DNA of 61,512 nucleotides, from positions 1 through 61,512 of the forward strand of contig JAKSPC010000007.1 in the NCBI GenBank assembly GCA_024405155.1, read 5' to 3'. Source of the DNA: Lachnospiraceae bacterium (GTDB lineage: Bacteria; Bacillota; Clostridia; Lachnospirales; Lachnospiraceae). How positions within the stretch are numbered: the first letter of the stretch is position 1; each line of letters begins with the position of its first letter. Both the position numbers and the translations under genes were made by a program. The notes beneath the pieces were generated by a model that was not told where the DNA came from, did not search any database, and saw nothing but the letters and a program-made list of their open reading frames with translations. This document shows positions 27,058 through 35,706 of this stretch, one piece after another.

Positions 27058-28181
27058 AGAGCACCGTCCAGTGCCATATCGTAATCCACTTTTGCTTCCA
27101 TCAGGTCGTACCAGGCGTTTTCGCTGGCGCTCCTGGCAGAATTCACCTCATATTCCCTGGCCGCGTATTCCATCCGGGAAATAAGCCCCAGGGAGAGCTG
27201 CTTGGCCGAAACGGAAAGTTCCTGGGCCTTCACCGCGTACAGAGCCGCCTTTGCTTCATAGGTGCTCTTCTTTAAGATGAGCGCGTCGTAGGCCGAAACG
27301 AAAGCCGATCTTACGGTAACGGTATCGTTCTCCAGCTGCTTTCTGTATTTTTCCTCCGTGGTGCCGCCCATGCGTTTGGCATTCTCATAAAGCACCCTGT
27401 CCGAACGGAGCGTCAGGCTCTGTTCCAGAGCTTTCGCCATGTCCCCGTCCTTATCCGCCGGCACCAGAGCGGACAGTTCCGGCACGGGCTCCGGCCCGAT
27501 CTCGGCGGGGCTGTCATACTGCCAGCCGCACATGGTGATGAGCCGCTTGTAGCCGGCACTGATGGATGCGTCCATGGAAACGGCGGCCGCCTGTGCCTTC
27601 TGCAGCGCCTCCAGAGCGGTAAGTTCCTCGATCTCCGTCCCGGCTCCGTAACGGCGGCGCGTCACTGCCGAAGTATAGGCCCGGTTCAGATAATCCAGCT
27701 CCTGCTGCCCGAAGACCTTCTGCTTTCCCAGACGGTAATACTCCAGAAACAGCTTCTTCGTTTCCGCTATGATGTCCTTCCTCACCTTTTCGGAAGAAAG
27801 CTCCATGGTACGGTAGTCGTTCACGTGATCGGCCGCCTGGGTGCGCAGCGTTTCCGCCTGCATCAGGTATGCCGCCGCCTGAGTGGCGCTGGTGGCCTCC
27901 GCCTGATACGCCATGTCCTCATAAGTCTGGGCCATGGACTCCAGCCTGTTGGCCGTAGCCTCGGCGCTCCGGCCGTTTTCCGCCTGGGAGGCGCGGCCTA
28001 TCTCATTGGCGATCACCGTGGGATTATACGTGCCGATCAGATCCGGGATCTCGTCGTATTCCAGTACATTGTCCTGAAGGCGTGTCAATACTTCCTGGGG
28101 AAGAGCGGGCCCTGCCAGGGCGGGCACACAAAGGGCAAATGTGAGGATCAGTGCAATTGTGATCTTTAAAAATCGTTTCAT
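27054..28181 (-). CDS. TolC-like exported coiled-coil protein (first of a pair)
   Basis: MKRFLKITIALILTFALCVPALA is a signal peptide. The rest (375 residues) is mostly heptad-rich helix with Ala- and Glu-rich stretches, and a terminal KQLSLGLISRMEYAAREYEVNSA segment closely resembling the same region of its downstream neighbour (QYALGLLGRAEYLGRELE). PAEIGPEPVPE here and PPEIGPVPVPDP in the neighbour also match. The two proteins are therefore probably diverged duplicates. It follows the RND gene by 12 bp. Confidence 0.65.
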   Translation of the reverse strand: MKRFLKITIALILTFALCVPALAGPALPQEVLTRLQDNVLEYDEIPDLIGTYNPTVIANEIGRASQAENGRSAEATANRLESMAQTYEDMAYQAEATSATQAAAYLMQAETLRTQAADHVNDYRTMELSSEKVRKDIIAETKKLFLEYYRLGKQKVFGQQELDYLNRAYTSAVTRRRYGAGTEIEELTALEALQKAQAAAVSMDASISAGYKRLITMCGWQYDSPAEIGPEPVPELSALVPADKDGDMAKALEQSLTLRSDRVLYENAKRMGGTTEEKYRKQLENDTVTVRSAFVSAYDALILKKSTYEAKAALYAVKAQELSVSAKQLSLGLISRMEYAAREYEVNSARSASENAWYDLMEAKVDYDMALDGAL

Positions 28182-28193
28182 CAGATAATTTCC

Positions 28194-31100
28194 TCAGTCT
28201 AATTCCGCATAATTCTTGCGCACGCCCCGGTTCCGGTTCATGACGTGATAGTATACGGGCAGCACCAGAAGTGCCATTACCGTGGAGGTGATCAGGCCGC
28301 CGATGTTTACCATGGCAAGTCCCTTCATCAGAGCGCCGGCGCCCTGTCCGGTAAATACCAGGGGCAGCATGGAAAGCACGGTGGTAAGGGTGGTCATCAG
28401 GATGGGGCGCAGTCTGGTGGCACCGGCCTCAATAAGGGCGGTCTCCAGCTCCATGCCTTCCTCCCGGTACTGGTTCACGGTATCCACGTACAGGATACCG
28501 TTGTTTACCACAGTTCCGATGAGCATCAGAAATCCCACCAGAGCCACCATGGTAAGTTCCAGGTTAAAGAGCCACATGAGGCCGAAGGAGCCGATGCAGG
28601 CGAAGGGAATGGTGGTCATCACCATGATGGAGAACCTGGGCGACTCGAACTGGGCCGCCATCACCACGAAGATCAGGAATACGGAAATGGCAATGGCCAC
28701 GTACAGGCTGTTGAACTCCGTATCCAGCATCCTGGAGATCTGGCTCTTTTTCACGCTCGTTCCGCCGATCAGGTTGGGCGTCACGTATTTTGCCGTCAGA
28801 TCGTCTGCGGTATCGGTATCCGCCAGGTCGGTATACAGAGCGGTCACGGTGCAGGTGTACTGCTTGTCGCTGCGTTCGATGGCCGCCGGGCTGTCTTCAT
28901 AGCTCACTTTGCCGATATCCCTGAGGAACGCAGTGGTCCCGGCCTGGGAGGTAAGACGGATGTCTTCCACTTTGGACAGGGAATCGAACTCATCCGCCGG
29001 GTAGCGGATCTTCACGCTGTATTCCTCTCCGTCGATCTCCATGGTATCCGCTTCCACGCCGGTCATCATGGCATAGATCTGGGCGGAAGCCTGAGCGGGG
29101 ACGAAACCTTCCGCCGCGGCCAGCACGGGATCGATAGTCACCTTGATGATGGGAGACGCATTATCCAGAGAAGAGCGGATGCCCGTCACTCTGGCGTCCT
29201 GCTTCATGCCGTCCTTGATGGCTTCGGAAGCCTCCTTCAGATGATCGTAGGAGGAGTTTACCAGAGTCACGCTGTAGGACTCCGGCACGTTCATGATGCT
29301 GGTATAGGAAGAATTGGACACCTCGATGTCGCAGTCCGCCACTGCCTGCAGGTCTCTCCGCCACTTTTCAATGGTCTGGGCCGTCGTCTTTTTCCTGTCG
29401 GACTTCAGGTACCCGGTAAGGGTAGCCGAACCGCCGCCGCCATCCAGAGAAAGTCCGGATCCGCCGGAAGAGAGCCGGTAGGATTCCAGGTCCTCATCCT
29501 GCGTCACGATGGCTTCGATGTTTTTCAGGATCTTATCTTCTTCCTCTACGGAAATGTTGGGCTTTAAGTTGATGGAGACCTGCACGGTGCCCTGGTCGAT
29601 ATCGGGCATGAGCTTCATATCCATGGTCAGCGCCAGACAGACGGAACCGACAAACAGCACCACTGCCGTAATGAGCACTGCCTTCTTGTGGGCCAGCACG
29701 GACTTCATCAGCTTCCGGTAGCCGTCCTGCATGGAACGGATCATCCGGTAGGCGGGCGCCTGTTCCTTTTCCGTCGGTTTATAGTACACGTAGCACAGCG
29801 GCACGATGGATACGGCCGAAATGAGGGACGCCGCCATGCAGAACACGATGGTAAGTCCCATGGGCTGGAAGAACTGACTGGCAAGACCGGAAGTGAATGC
29901 CAGGGGCAGGAATACCACGCAGGTGGTAAGCGTGGATCCCAGGATGGATTCCGCCACCACGTCGGTGCCCCGCACCGCCGCATGGATATATCCCTTGAAA
30001 GTGCGGTCCGGCTCCTCTTCCATCACGCGGAAGCAGGATTCCAGCACTACGATGGAGTTGTCCACCATCATGCCGATGGCCAGCACCAGGGAGCCCATGG
30101 TGATGATGTTCAGCGTGTATTTCATGGCCCACATGGCCACAACGCCGGTGAGAGCCGCCAGAGGGATGGACGTGGCAACGATAAGGGATGCCTTCACGTC
30201 GCCGTAGAACAGAAACAGCACCACGGTGGAAATGGCGATGGCGACCAGCATGGTCTCGAACATGCTGCGGAGAGAATCCTTGATCTGGTCCGCGCCGTCT
30301 TCCACGATGATGAAGCTTAAGTTGCTGTCTTTTGCCTGAAGCTCCGCCAGTGCTTCCTTCACCTGCCTGGAAACGTCCATGGCAGTGAACTGCTGGTTCC
30401 GTTCCACGGAAAGGAGCACGTTGTCGGCGCCGTTATAACGGCCGATGGACTTCGCCTCCTCCTGGGTCCGGTTCACGTAGGCGATGTCTTCCAGATACAG
30501 GATGTTGCCGTTTCCCGCGGTGATGGGGATGCGCTTCAGCTCTTCCGGGGTCTTGTATTCCACACCGGTAGAGATGCTCATGTCCGTGTTGCCCAGCTTC
30601 GTGCTGCCTGCGGGCATGGAATAGGAAGCCGCTCCCACCAGAGCCGCCACGGTATTGATGTCCAGACGGTACTGGCTCATCTTTTCGGGGATCAGCTCGA
30701 TCTTCACGTAATCCTGTCTGCCGCCGGAGACAGCAACGCTTGCCACGGAGGAAAGCTTCTCCAGTTCCGGCACGATGTTCGCCGTGGAGTAGTTGTAGAT
30801 GTTATTGACGGCGGTGTTGTTCACACACAGATACATGGCCGAGAGCTGGTCGATGTTCATGATGATGATAAGGGGCTCGTTTGCGTCCTCGGGAAGGCCC
30901 GCCTTGGCCACGTCCAGCTTTTTTCTCAGCTCGGAATAGGCATTGTCCATGTCGGTGCCGTAATCGTAGGTGATCATGGTAATGCCGTAGTTCTCATAGG
31001 AATTGGAGGAGATGTTGTCCACGTTTGCCAGTGTGGCGCAGCCGTCTTCGATGGGCTTCGTCACCAGCTCGTTGATCTCCTTCGGGGAGGCGCCGGGGTA

Positions 31101-31253
31101 CGTGGTGGTAATGATCAGCATGGGCATGCTGATATCCGGCGTCAGCTCCAGCTTCATGTTGAAGATGGCCATGAAGCCGAAGAACAGAAGCGACAGCACC
31201 ACAAGGAGTGTGGTGATGGGGCGTTTTAATACAGTCTTTGTGATCCTCAGCAT
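28194..31253 (-). CDS. RND-family efflux transporter
   Basis: This is an AcrB-like proton-driven pump (1019 residues). Visible features are the N-terminal LKRPITTLLVVLSLLFFGF helix, the repeated porter domains (PGASPKEINELVTKPIED; PILAAAEGFVPAQA-like region), the helix-4 type motif GMMVDNSIVVLE with its conserved Asp, and the duplicated GTVVNNGILYVD in the second half, where Asp is replaced by Asn as in other RND pumps. I chose the ATG at 31253, which overlaps the hlyD stop (ATGA). Confidence 0.92.
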   Translation of the reverse strand: MLRITKTVLKRPITTLLVVLSLLFFGFMAIFNMKLELTPDISMPMLIITTTYPGASPKEINELVTKPIEDGCATLANVDNISSNSYENYGITMITYDYGTDMDNAYSELRKKLDVAKAGLPEDANEPLIIIMNIDQLSAMYLCVNNTAVNNIYNYSTANIVPELEKLSSVASVAVSGGRQDYVKIELIPEKMSQYRLDINTVAALVGAASYSMPAGSTKLGNTDMSISTGVEYKTPEELKRIPITAGNGNILYLEDIAYVNRTQEEAKSIGRYNGADNVLLSVERNQQFTAMDVSRQVKEALAELQAKDSNLSFIIVEDGADQIKDSLRSMFETMLVAIAISTVVLFLFYGDVKASLIVATSIPLAALTGVVAMWAMKYTLNIITMGSLVLAIGMMVDNSIVVLESCFRVMEEEPDRTFKGYIHAAVRGTDVVAESILGSTLTTCVVFLPLAFTSGLASQFFQPMGLTIVFCMAASLISAVSIVPLCYVYYKPTEKEQAPAYRMIRSMQDGYRKLMKSVLAHKKAVLITAVVLFVGSVCLALTMDMKLMPDIDQGTVQVSINLKPNISVEEEDKILKNIEAIVTQDEDLESYRLSSGGSGLSLDGGGGSATLTGYLKSDRKKTTAQTIEKWRRDLQAVADCDIEVSNSSYTSIMNVPESYSVTLVNSSYDHLKEASEAIKDGMKQDARVTGIRSSLDNASPIIKVTIDPVLAAAEGFVPAQASAQIYAMMTGVEADTMEIDGEEYSVKIRYPADEFDSLSKVEDIRLTSQAGTTAFLRDIGKVSYEDSPAAIERSDKQYTCTVTALYTDLADTDTADDLTAKYVTPNLIGGTSVKKSQISRMLDTEFNSLYVAIAISVFLIFVVMAAQFESPRFSIMVMTTIPFACIGSFGLMWLFNLELTMVALVGFLMLIGTVVNNGILYVDTVNQYREEGMELETALIEAGATRLRPILMTTLTTVLSMLPLVFTGQGAGALMKGLAMVNIGGLITSTVMALLVLPVYYHVMNRNRGVRKNYAELD

Positions 31254-32449
31254 CAGTTTCCGCCTCCCAGCACCTGTACTCTGGCGCCTCCATAAAGCTG
31301 TGCCGTCCAGGTGGCGGCAATTTCGTCCGCGTTCGTCACACCGGATGCGATCTCCGTCAGTTTCCCGTCGGAAAGACCGGTCTGCACCTCCACCTTGTGT
31401 ACGATGGCCGCACGGTTTCCTTCCATAACACCGGCATCCGTTTCGGCATCGTAGGTCACGGTGAACACGTACTGTTTTCCGCCGTCGTAATAAATGCATG
31501 CCGTGGGAAGAGAGGGAACGTTCTCCGCCTTTTCGGAGGTGAAGAATACCTTCACGGAGGAGCCCTTGGCGATGACGCCGCCGTCATTCACCTTTGCCTC
31601 CACCAGATAAAGACCGGTGTTCTGTCCGGGCATGTTGGCCCGGGAAGTCACCTTGCCGGTAAAGATCTCGCCCTGCTTTTCCACCCGGATCTCATCCCCG
31701 GGCTGGATGGACTTTAAGAGTCTGTCGGTCACGTTGAACTGCAGCTTGCCGTCGCTTTCGGAGGTGATCACGGCCACCTGCGCCGTCTGGGTGGCAATGC
31801 CCTTTAACGTCATGTTGGTGGAATCCACGGTGCCGGAAGCCGGTGCCGTTACGGTGGAAAACTCCACCTGGGTATCATAACCGAGTTTTGCCGCCGAAAG
31901 CTGCAGCTCGCAGGCGGAAAGCTGGGCCGCCGCCTGGTCGTAGGCGGATTTCACCTGCTCATAGCTCTGCGCGGAAATATCGCCGGACTGATACAGCGCT
32001 TCCATGCGGTCCAGGTTGGTTTTTGCCATGGCCACGGAATCTCTCACCGCGTCCAGCTGCACCTGCGCGCTGTCCATCTGGATCTTTGCGGAGTCGATCT
32101 GCTTCTGGTTGTCGATCTGGCAGATGGGATCTCCAGCTTTCGCTTTATCGCCGGCATTTACATAGATCTTCGTGATCTCGCCGGCCACCTTGGGCACCAC
32201 GTAGTACACGTCGCCCGGCATCATGATGCCGATGAGTGACGTTTCCACGGAGATATCCTTATTTTCCACGCGGGTGGTGGAAACGGTGGACAGCGGATTG
32301 GTCTCCACCGTCTTCTTTACGAAAAAGATCCTCCATACGGCAAGGATCACCACTGCCGCGGCGCAGGCGATGAGAAGGATCTTCCCCAGCCGGCCCCACT
32401 GAAACGTTTTTTTATTCTGCTGTTTTTCCATGGTATTCTGTTCGTTCAT
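31253..32449 (-). CDS. HlyD-type periplasmic adaptor (membrane fusion) protein
   Basis: One N-terminal membrane helix (ILLIACAAAVVILAVWRIFF) anchors a 398-residue protein with a split biotinyl-lipoyl domain (VAGEITKIYVNAGDKAKAGD and VTAPASGTVDSTNMTLKG), a helical hairpin between the halves and a beta-barrel region. This is the adaptor that couples an RND pump to an outer component. It lies between gntR and the RND gene and overlaps the latter. Confidence 0.9.
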   Translation of the reverse strand: MNEQNTMEKQQNKKTFQWGRLGKILLIACAAAVVILAVWRIFFVKKTVETNPLSTVSTTRVENKDISVETSLIGIMMPGDVYYVVPKVAGEITKIYVNAGDKAKAGDPICQIDNQKQIDSAKIQMDSAQVQLDAVRDSVAMAKTNLDRMEALYQSGDISAQSYEQVKSAYDQAAAQLSACELQLSAAKLGYDTQVEFSTVTAPASGTVDSTNMTLKGIATQTAQVAVITSESDGKLQFNVTDRLLKSIQPGDEIRVEKQGEIFTGKVTSRANMPGQNTGLYLVEAKVNDGGVIAKGSSVKVFFTSEKAENVPSLPTACIYYDGGKQYVFTVTYDAETDAGVMEGNRAAIVHKVEVQTGLSDGKLTEIASGVTNADEIAATWTAQLYGGARVQVLGGGN

Positions 32450-32477
32450 TTTTATGCTTCCTTATGTCAGAGAGTCC

Positions 32478-33185
32478 TTACCGTTCGTAAAGAGCTTCCC
32501 GTTTTTTCTCCGATCCGTCCTGATCGATGCGGCCAAGTACCGCCTTCTTCTGGTTCTCGATGTGGCTCTCTGCCACGGAAAGACCTTTTTTCAGGTCCTT
32601 CTTTAGGATGCTGTCCACCAGCGCTCTGTGCTCTTTCTCCAGCCTCTTCCGGTAGGCGGAATCTTTCAGATACTCCAGCCGGTACCGGTACATGCTTTCC
32701 TTCAGATCGTTCAGGATATCCCTCAGCTTATTGTTGGCGGCGGCCTCGTAGATGACGGAATGGAACTGTTCGTCCGCGTCCACCATTTTTAAAATGTCAT
32801 CCTCATCCACGGCTTCCTCGAAAGCCGACATACGCCGGGAAAGGTCTTCCATCTGTTCCTTGCTGATGCTCTCAAACGCCAGACGGAATGCCAGGATCTC
32901 CAGATCCTTTCTCACCGTCAGCACGTCGTTTAAAGTCTTTCTGGACATGCCTGCCACTTCCGCTCCCTTCCGGGGGATCAGGGTCACCAGGCCCTCCCGG
33001 GAAAGTTTGTGAATGGCTTCCCGGATGGGGGTGCGGGATACGCCCATCTTTTCCGCCAGCTGCAGTTCCATCAGACGGTCACCGGGCTGGAGCTCGCCTT
33101 TGATGATGGCTTTTTTCAGTGTGGTGAATACAAGCTCCTTTAAGGGCATGTATTCGTCAAAAATAATCGTGAAATCTGTAGTCAT
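32478..33185 (-). CDS. GntR-family transcriptional regulator (FadR/FCD subfamily)
   Basis: The N-terminal winged helix (ELQPGDRLMELQLAEKMGVSR, TPIREAIHKLSREGLV) is followed by an all-helical FCD domain with metal-ligand-like Asp and His residues (DADEQFHSVIYEAA, EHRALVDSI, ESHIENQ). Length 235. As first gene of the efflux operon it is the probable local regulator. A long leader with tandem hairpin units precedes it. Confidence 0.9.
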   Translation of the reverse strand: MTTDFTIIFDEYMPLKELVFTTLKKAIIKGELQPGDRLMELQLAEKMGVSRTPIREAIHKLSREGLVTLIPRKGAEVAGMSRKTLNDVLTVRKDLEILAFRLAFESISKEQMEDLSRRMSAFEEAVDEDDILKMVDADEQFHSVIYEAAANNKLRDILNDLKESMYRYRLEYLKDSAYRKRLEKEHRALVDSILKKDLKKGLSVAESHIENQKKAVLGRIDQDGSEKKREALYER

Positions 33186-33204
33186 GGTTCCCTTTATTCC
33201 TTAT

Positions 33205-33351
33205 ATGATACGAGTCGCTCCGCGCTTCGCGCTCTGAGCGTAACTATTCAGAACGCGCGCGTCATTCGCATTCCGCCGCTATCGCGGCTTCATGCTCATG
33301 AACGGTTCATCCGGCATGATACGAGTCGCTCCGCGCTTCGCGCTCCGAGCG
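33205..33351 (-). repeat. Tandem pair of TGATACGAGTCGCTCC repeats in the gntR leader
   Basis: Two nearly identical 36-bp segments, 33205-33240 and 33316-33351, differ by a single base in the matching part. On the minus strand each contains GCGCGAAGCGC, a stem with the GAA triloop known to be unusually stable in the GCGAAGC context, flanked by CGCTC/GAGCG. They alternate with the GA-loop hairpins at 33263 and 33361, so the leader is a two-fold repeat of about 100-110 bp. Confidence 0.75.
33263..33300 (-). repeat. GA-loop hairpin, copy 2 (gntR leader)
   Basis: On the minus strand: CAT-GA-GCAT-GAA-GCCGC, GATA loop, GCGGC-GGA-ATGC-GA-ATG. The upper stem differs from copy 1 (GCGC) but remains fully paired. 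Confidence 0.75.
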
Positions 33352-33360
33352 CCTCTAAAA

Positions 33361-33406
33361 CATTCGCAATCCGCACGTTTTCTTCGAAAACGGCTTCTTG
33401 CTCATG
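33361..33406 (-). repeat. GA-loop hairpin, copy 3 (gntR leader)
   Basis: On the minus strand: CAT-GA-GCAA-GAA-GC-CGTTTTC, GAA loop, GAAAACG-(T)GC-GGA-TTGC-GA-ATG. Relative to copies 1 and 2, GCAT/ATGC became GCAA/TTGC on both sides, a compensatory change, while the GA/GA and GAA/GGA loops are unchanged. Confidence 0.75.
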
Positions 33407-33474
33407 TTTTGCGGGCCAGAAGACCGCTTTTACTGCAGCGAGCTGCGTAAAATCGATCTCCTGACCCTTGTATC

Positions 33475-33503
33475 ATTGTATCAAAAATAATACATTCGTA
33501 CAA
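33475..33503 (-). promoter_or_regulatory. Promoter of the gntR efflux operon
   Basis: TTGTAC, a 17-bp spacer and TACAAT with an upstream TGA (extended -10) lie on the minus strand. A tandem direct repeat of TTGTATCA (plus strand, 33468-33483) overlaps the -10 element and is a candidate operator for the GntR protein. The predicted leader is about 280 nt. Confidence 0.65.
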
Positions 33504-33511
33504 TATGAAAA

Positions 33512-33547
33512 AGAGACGGACATTTGTGCCTGCCGTCTCTTTTTTTT
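33512..33547. terminator. Terminator between the 5'-nucleotidase gene and gntR
   Basis: AGAGACGG / CCGTCTCT stem, 13-base loop, followed by eight T on the plus strand and by TTTTT on the minus strand. It can end the leftward transcript of the 5'-nucleotidase operon just before the gntR promoter. Confidence 0.8.
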
Positions 33548-33599
33548 GTGATATGTGCTCCATCGAGGCCCTTATGCCTGTTTTCGTTCACCTCAAAAA

Positions 33600-33869
33600 C
33601 CGGCATGTGAGCCGGTAAGCGGTTTAAGCCGCTTCCGGCTCACATAAATGCTCAGGAAATTTTTGCCGATTTGGACCTCTGGGGCCTTTGCTCCCTCTCC
33701 GGCTCACATCGTCTCCGAAAATCCTGCTGAAATTGTCTCAAAACAGTTTACATAACTTTCTACATGTGAGCCTATCGGCGTCAAACCACGCCAGCGGCTC
33801 ACATCACAGTTTTTTGCCTTTTTCAGCATGTGAGCCGGAACGGCCTTGATGCGCCTAGCGGCTCACATC
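33600..33869. repeat. Four-unit palindrome element ATGTGAGCC-N23-GGCTCACAT, copy 1
   Basis: Units of exactly 41 bp start at 33605, 33669, 33764 and 33828. Units 1, 3 and 4 have arms ATGTGAGCC and GGCTCACAT; unit 2 has a degenerate left arm ATTTGGACC. Unit 1 is paired throughout (AAGCGG-TTTAAG-CCGCTT inside). The block lies between the 5'-nucleotidase 3' end and the terminator at 33512 and contains no reading frame of note. A second copy with identical spacing is at 56748-57017. Confidence 0.9.
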
Positions 33870-33921
33870 ACGGTTTTGAGCAGTTCTCGCCCTTATGGTA
33901 GCGGAGCTGTCAGCCTGATCA

Positions 33922-35706
33922 TCACTTCACGATGGTGATCCTTCCTGCGCCATGAACATCTTCGTAATTGATGCCGAAGTCCGGATACTTCTGCAGCGGA
34001 CTTTTATCGGAGGCGATCTGCGGGAATTCCGTTCCTCCCTTATCAAAAGCCTTTGCGTAGGATGCCAGGATCATGTAATCCTCGCCGATGCCTTCTTCCA
34101 CCAGCTCCGAACCGGTAAGCATGGTGAAACCGTCGCCGCCGTTTCTCAGATCATAGTTGTTGCCGGCCACGGTGTACATCTTCTGAAGATCCAGCGCCTC
34201 ATACTTTCCGGCATCTCTGTTATAGACCATCACGTCTTTCACGCGGTACTCTCCGGAAGGCCCTTTCACCCAGTTGTCCTCCGCGTCAGCTGTGACCGTT
34301 GCGGGGATCTCCGTATGGATGGTGAACTTTACGCCGGAGACCTGCAGGAATCCGCCGCACTCTCCGCTCTTCGGATCCCCGGGAACGGACAGGCCCACTT
34401 TTCTGGAACCCCACTCCAGCGCGTCCAGAAGCTGCTGCCCGGACACCTTTACAGCGCAGATCACGTTGCTGAAGGGGTGCTGCGTCTTTGCTTCCAGATA
34501 CCGGTAATCCCCTTTGAGGATATCCGAACGGTTGCCGCCGCCGTTGCTGATGGCAACGTCAACGTCGGCGCCTCGTTCCACAGCCGCATAGTAATACAGC
34601 GAGTCCGCACTGAAATCACCGGCGTTCGTTTCGGAACTTCTTACCAGGCGCTCACCGGTGGCCGGATCGTTGATGTACAGATCCGTAGTCAGGTCGGCGA
34701 TCTTTTCTCCCAGCTTGTCCTCCACCTCACCGATCCAGGACTGCTCTGCCTTTTCCACTAACTCGTCTCTCTTTTCGTAGTCGGAGATCAGTTCCGCGGT
34801 AATGGTGCCGTCGGCGGCAATGGTCATTTTTCCGATATTCTTGAATGCGGTCCCCGTCTGGGTAAGGAGGATCTCCTTCCCGTCCAGGTTCTTCACATAG
34901 TCGTGCTCCACCACGTGATGGGAATGACCGTCGATGTAGGCGTCGATCCCACGGGTATTCTGAATGATATCAACACTTCGCCAGGGGGCCGAAGACGGAT
35001 CGATGCCGGTATGGCCCAGGGCGATCACGTAGTCGGCGCCCAAGGTCCGTGCCTCATCCACTGCCAGCTGTACCGTTTCGTACAGTTCTTCCGTCTTTTC
35101 CATGCCGTAGAATTTGTAGCGCAGCTTGCCGTTCTCGTCGTAAAAATACACGGGCGTTGTCTTGCCCAGTGTCTCCGGCGTGGTGATGCCTACGAAAGCA
35201 ATGATCTTTCCGTCGGCCGTGGTGTGGAGATAGAAAGGCTGCAGCGCCAGGCCGCCGTCGAATGCGTCATAAAAATTTGCGGAAACGTAGGGGAAGACCG
35301 CCTTGGAAATAAAGGAGAACGTGCGGAGAAGCCCGTAGTCGAATTCGTGGTTGCCAAGGGTCGCCACGTCGTACCCTACGCAGTTCATCAGGTTGATGAT
35401 GGCCCTTCCCTGGTCCAGAGCGCCGTAAGCGGAACCCTGCACGTGGTCGCCGGCATCTGCCACGATCACGTTTTCACCCGCTTCCTGCAGTTCTTTTTTG
35501 AGAGCTGCCACATTGGCGAAAGACATGCCCCGCTTTTCCGTGCCGTCACCCTGCTTTGTCTTGTTGTTGATGAAGGTGTGGGTGTCGTTTGTATAGAGGA
35601 TCACCGCCGCGTTTTTTGCCGGTGCTGTGGCCGCCTTCGGCGCGCAGGCTGCTGCGGAAAGCACCAGCACGGCTGCCAGAAGGATGGATACCGTTTTCTT
35701 TAACAT
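33922..35706 (-). CDS. Exported 5'-nucleotidase / 2',3'-cyclic phosphodiesterase
   Basis: The protein (594 residues) has a lipoprotein-like signal (MLKKTVSILLAAVLVLSAAAC), an N-terminal metallophosphatase domain with ILYTNDTHTF, DAGDHVQGS, GNHEFDYG and DGHSHHVVEH metal ligands, and a C-terminal substrate-binding 5'-nucleotidase domain (SNGGGNRSDI, NYDLRNGGDGF). It would dephosphorylate nucleotides outside the membrane. The ATG at 35706 overlaps the end of the HD-domain gene; nine extra upstream codons in frame precede its ribosome binding site. Confidence 0.93.
   Translation of the reverse strand: MLKKTVSILLAAVLVLSAAACAPKAATAPAKNAAVILYTNDTHTFINNKTKQGDGTEKRGMSFANVAALKKELQEAGENVIVADAGDHVQGSAYGALDQGRAIINLMNCVGYDVATLGNHEFDYGLLRTFSFISKAVFPYVSANFYDAFDGGLALQPFYLHTTADGKIIAFVGITTPETLGKTTPVYFYDENGKLRYKFYGMEKTEELYETVQLAVDEARTLGADYVIALGHTGIDPSSAPWRSVDIIQNTRGIDAYIDGHSHHVVEHDYVKNLDGKEILLTQTGTAFKNIGKMTIAADGTITAELISDYEKRDELVEKAEQSWIGEVEDKLGEKIADLTTDLYINDPATGERLVRSSETNAGDFSADSLYYYAAVERGADVDVAISNGGGNRSDILKGDYRYLEAKTQHPFSNVICAVKVSGQQLLDALEWGSRKVGLSVPGDPKSGECGGFLQVSGVKFTIHTEIPATVTADAEDNWVKGPSGEYRVKDVMVYNRDAGKYEALDLQKMYTVAGNNYDLRNGGDGFTMLTGSELVEEGIGEDYMILASYAKAFDKGGTEFPQIASDKSPLQKYPDFGINYEDVHGAGRITIVK

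Noticed and set aside
28245-29567. A 440-codon plus-strand frame
   Set aside because: It lies wholly opposite the RND gene, has His/Gly-rich shadow composition and no recognisable motif.
33186-33474. Known riboswitch in the gntR leader
   Set aside because: The leader is built of repeated simple hairpins; I see no core of any riboswitch class I know.
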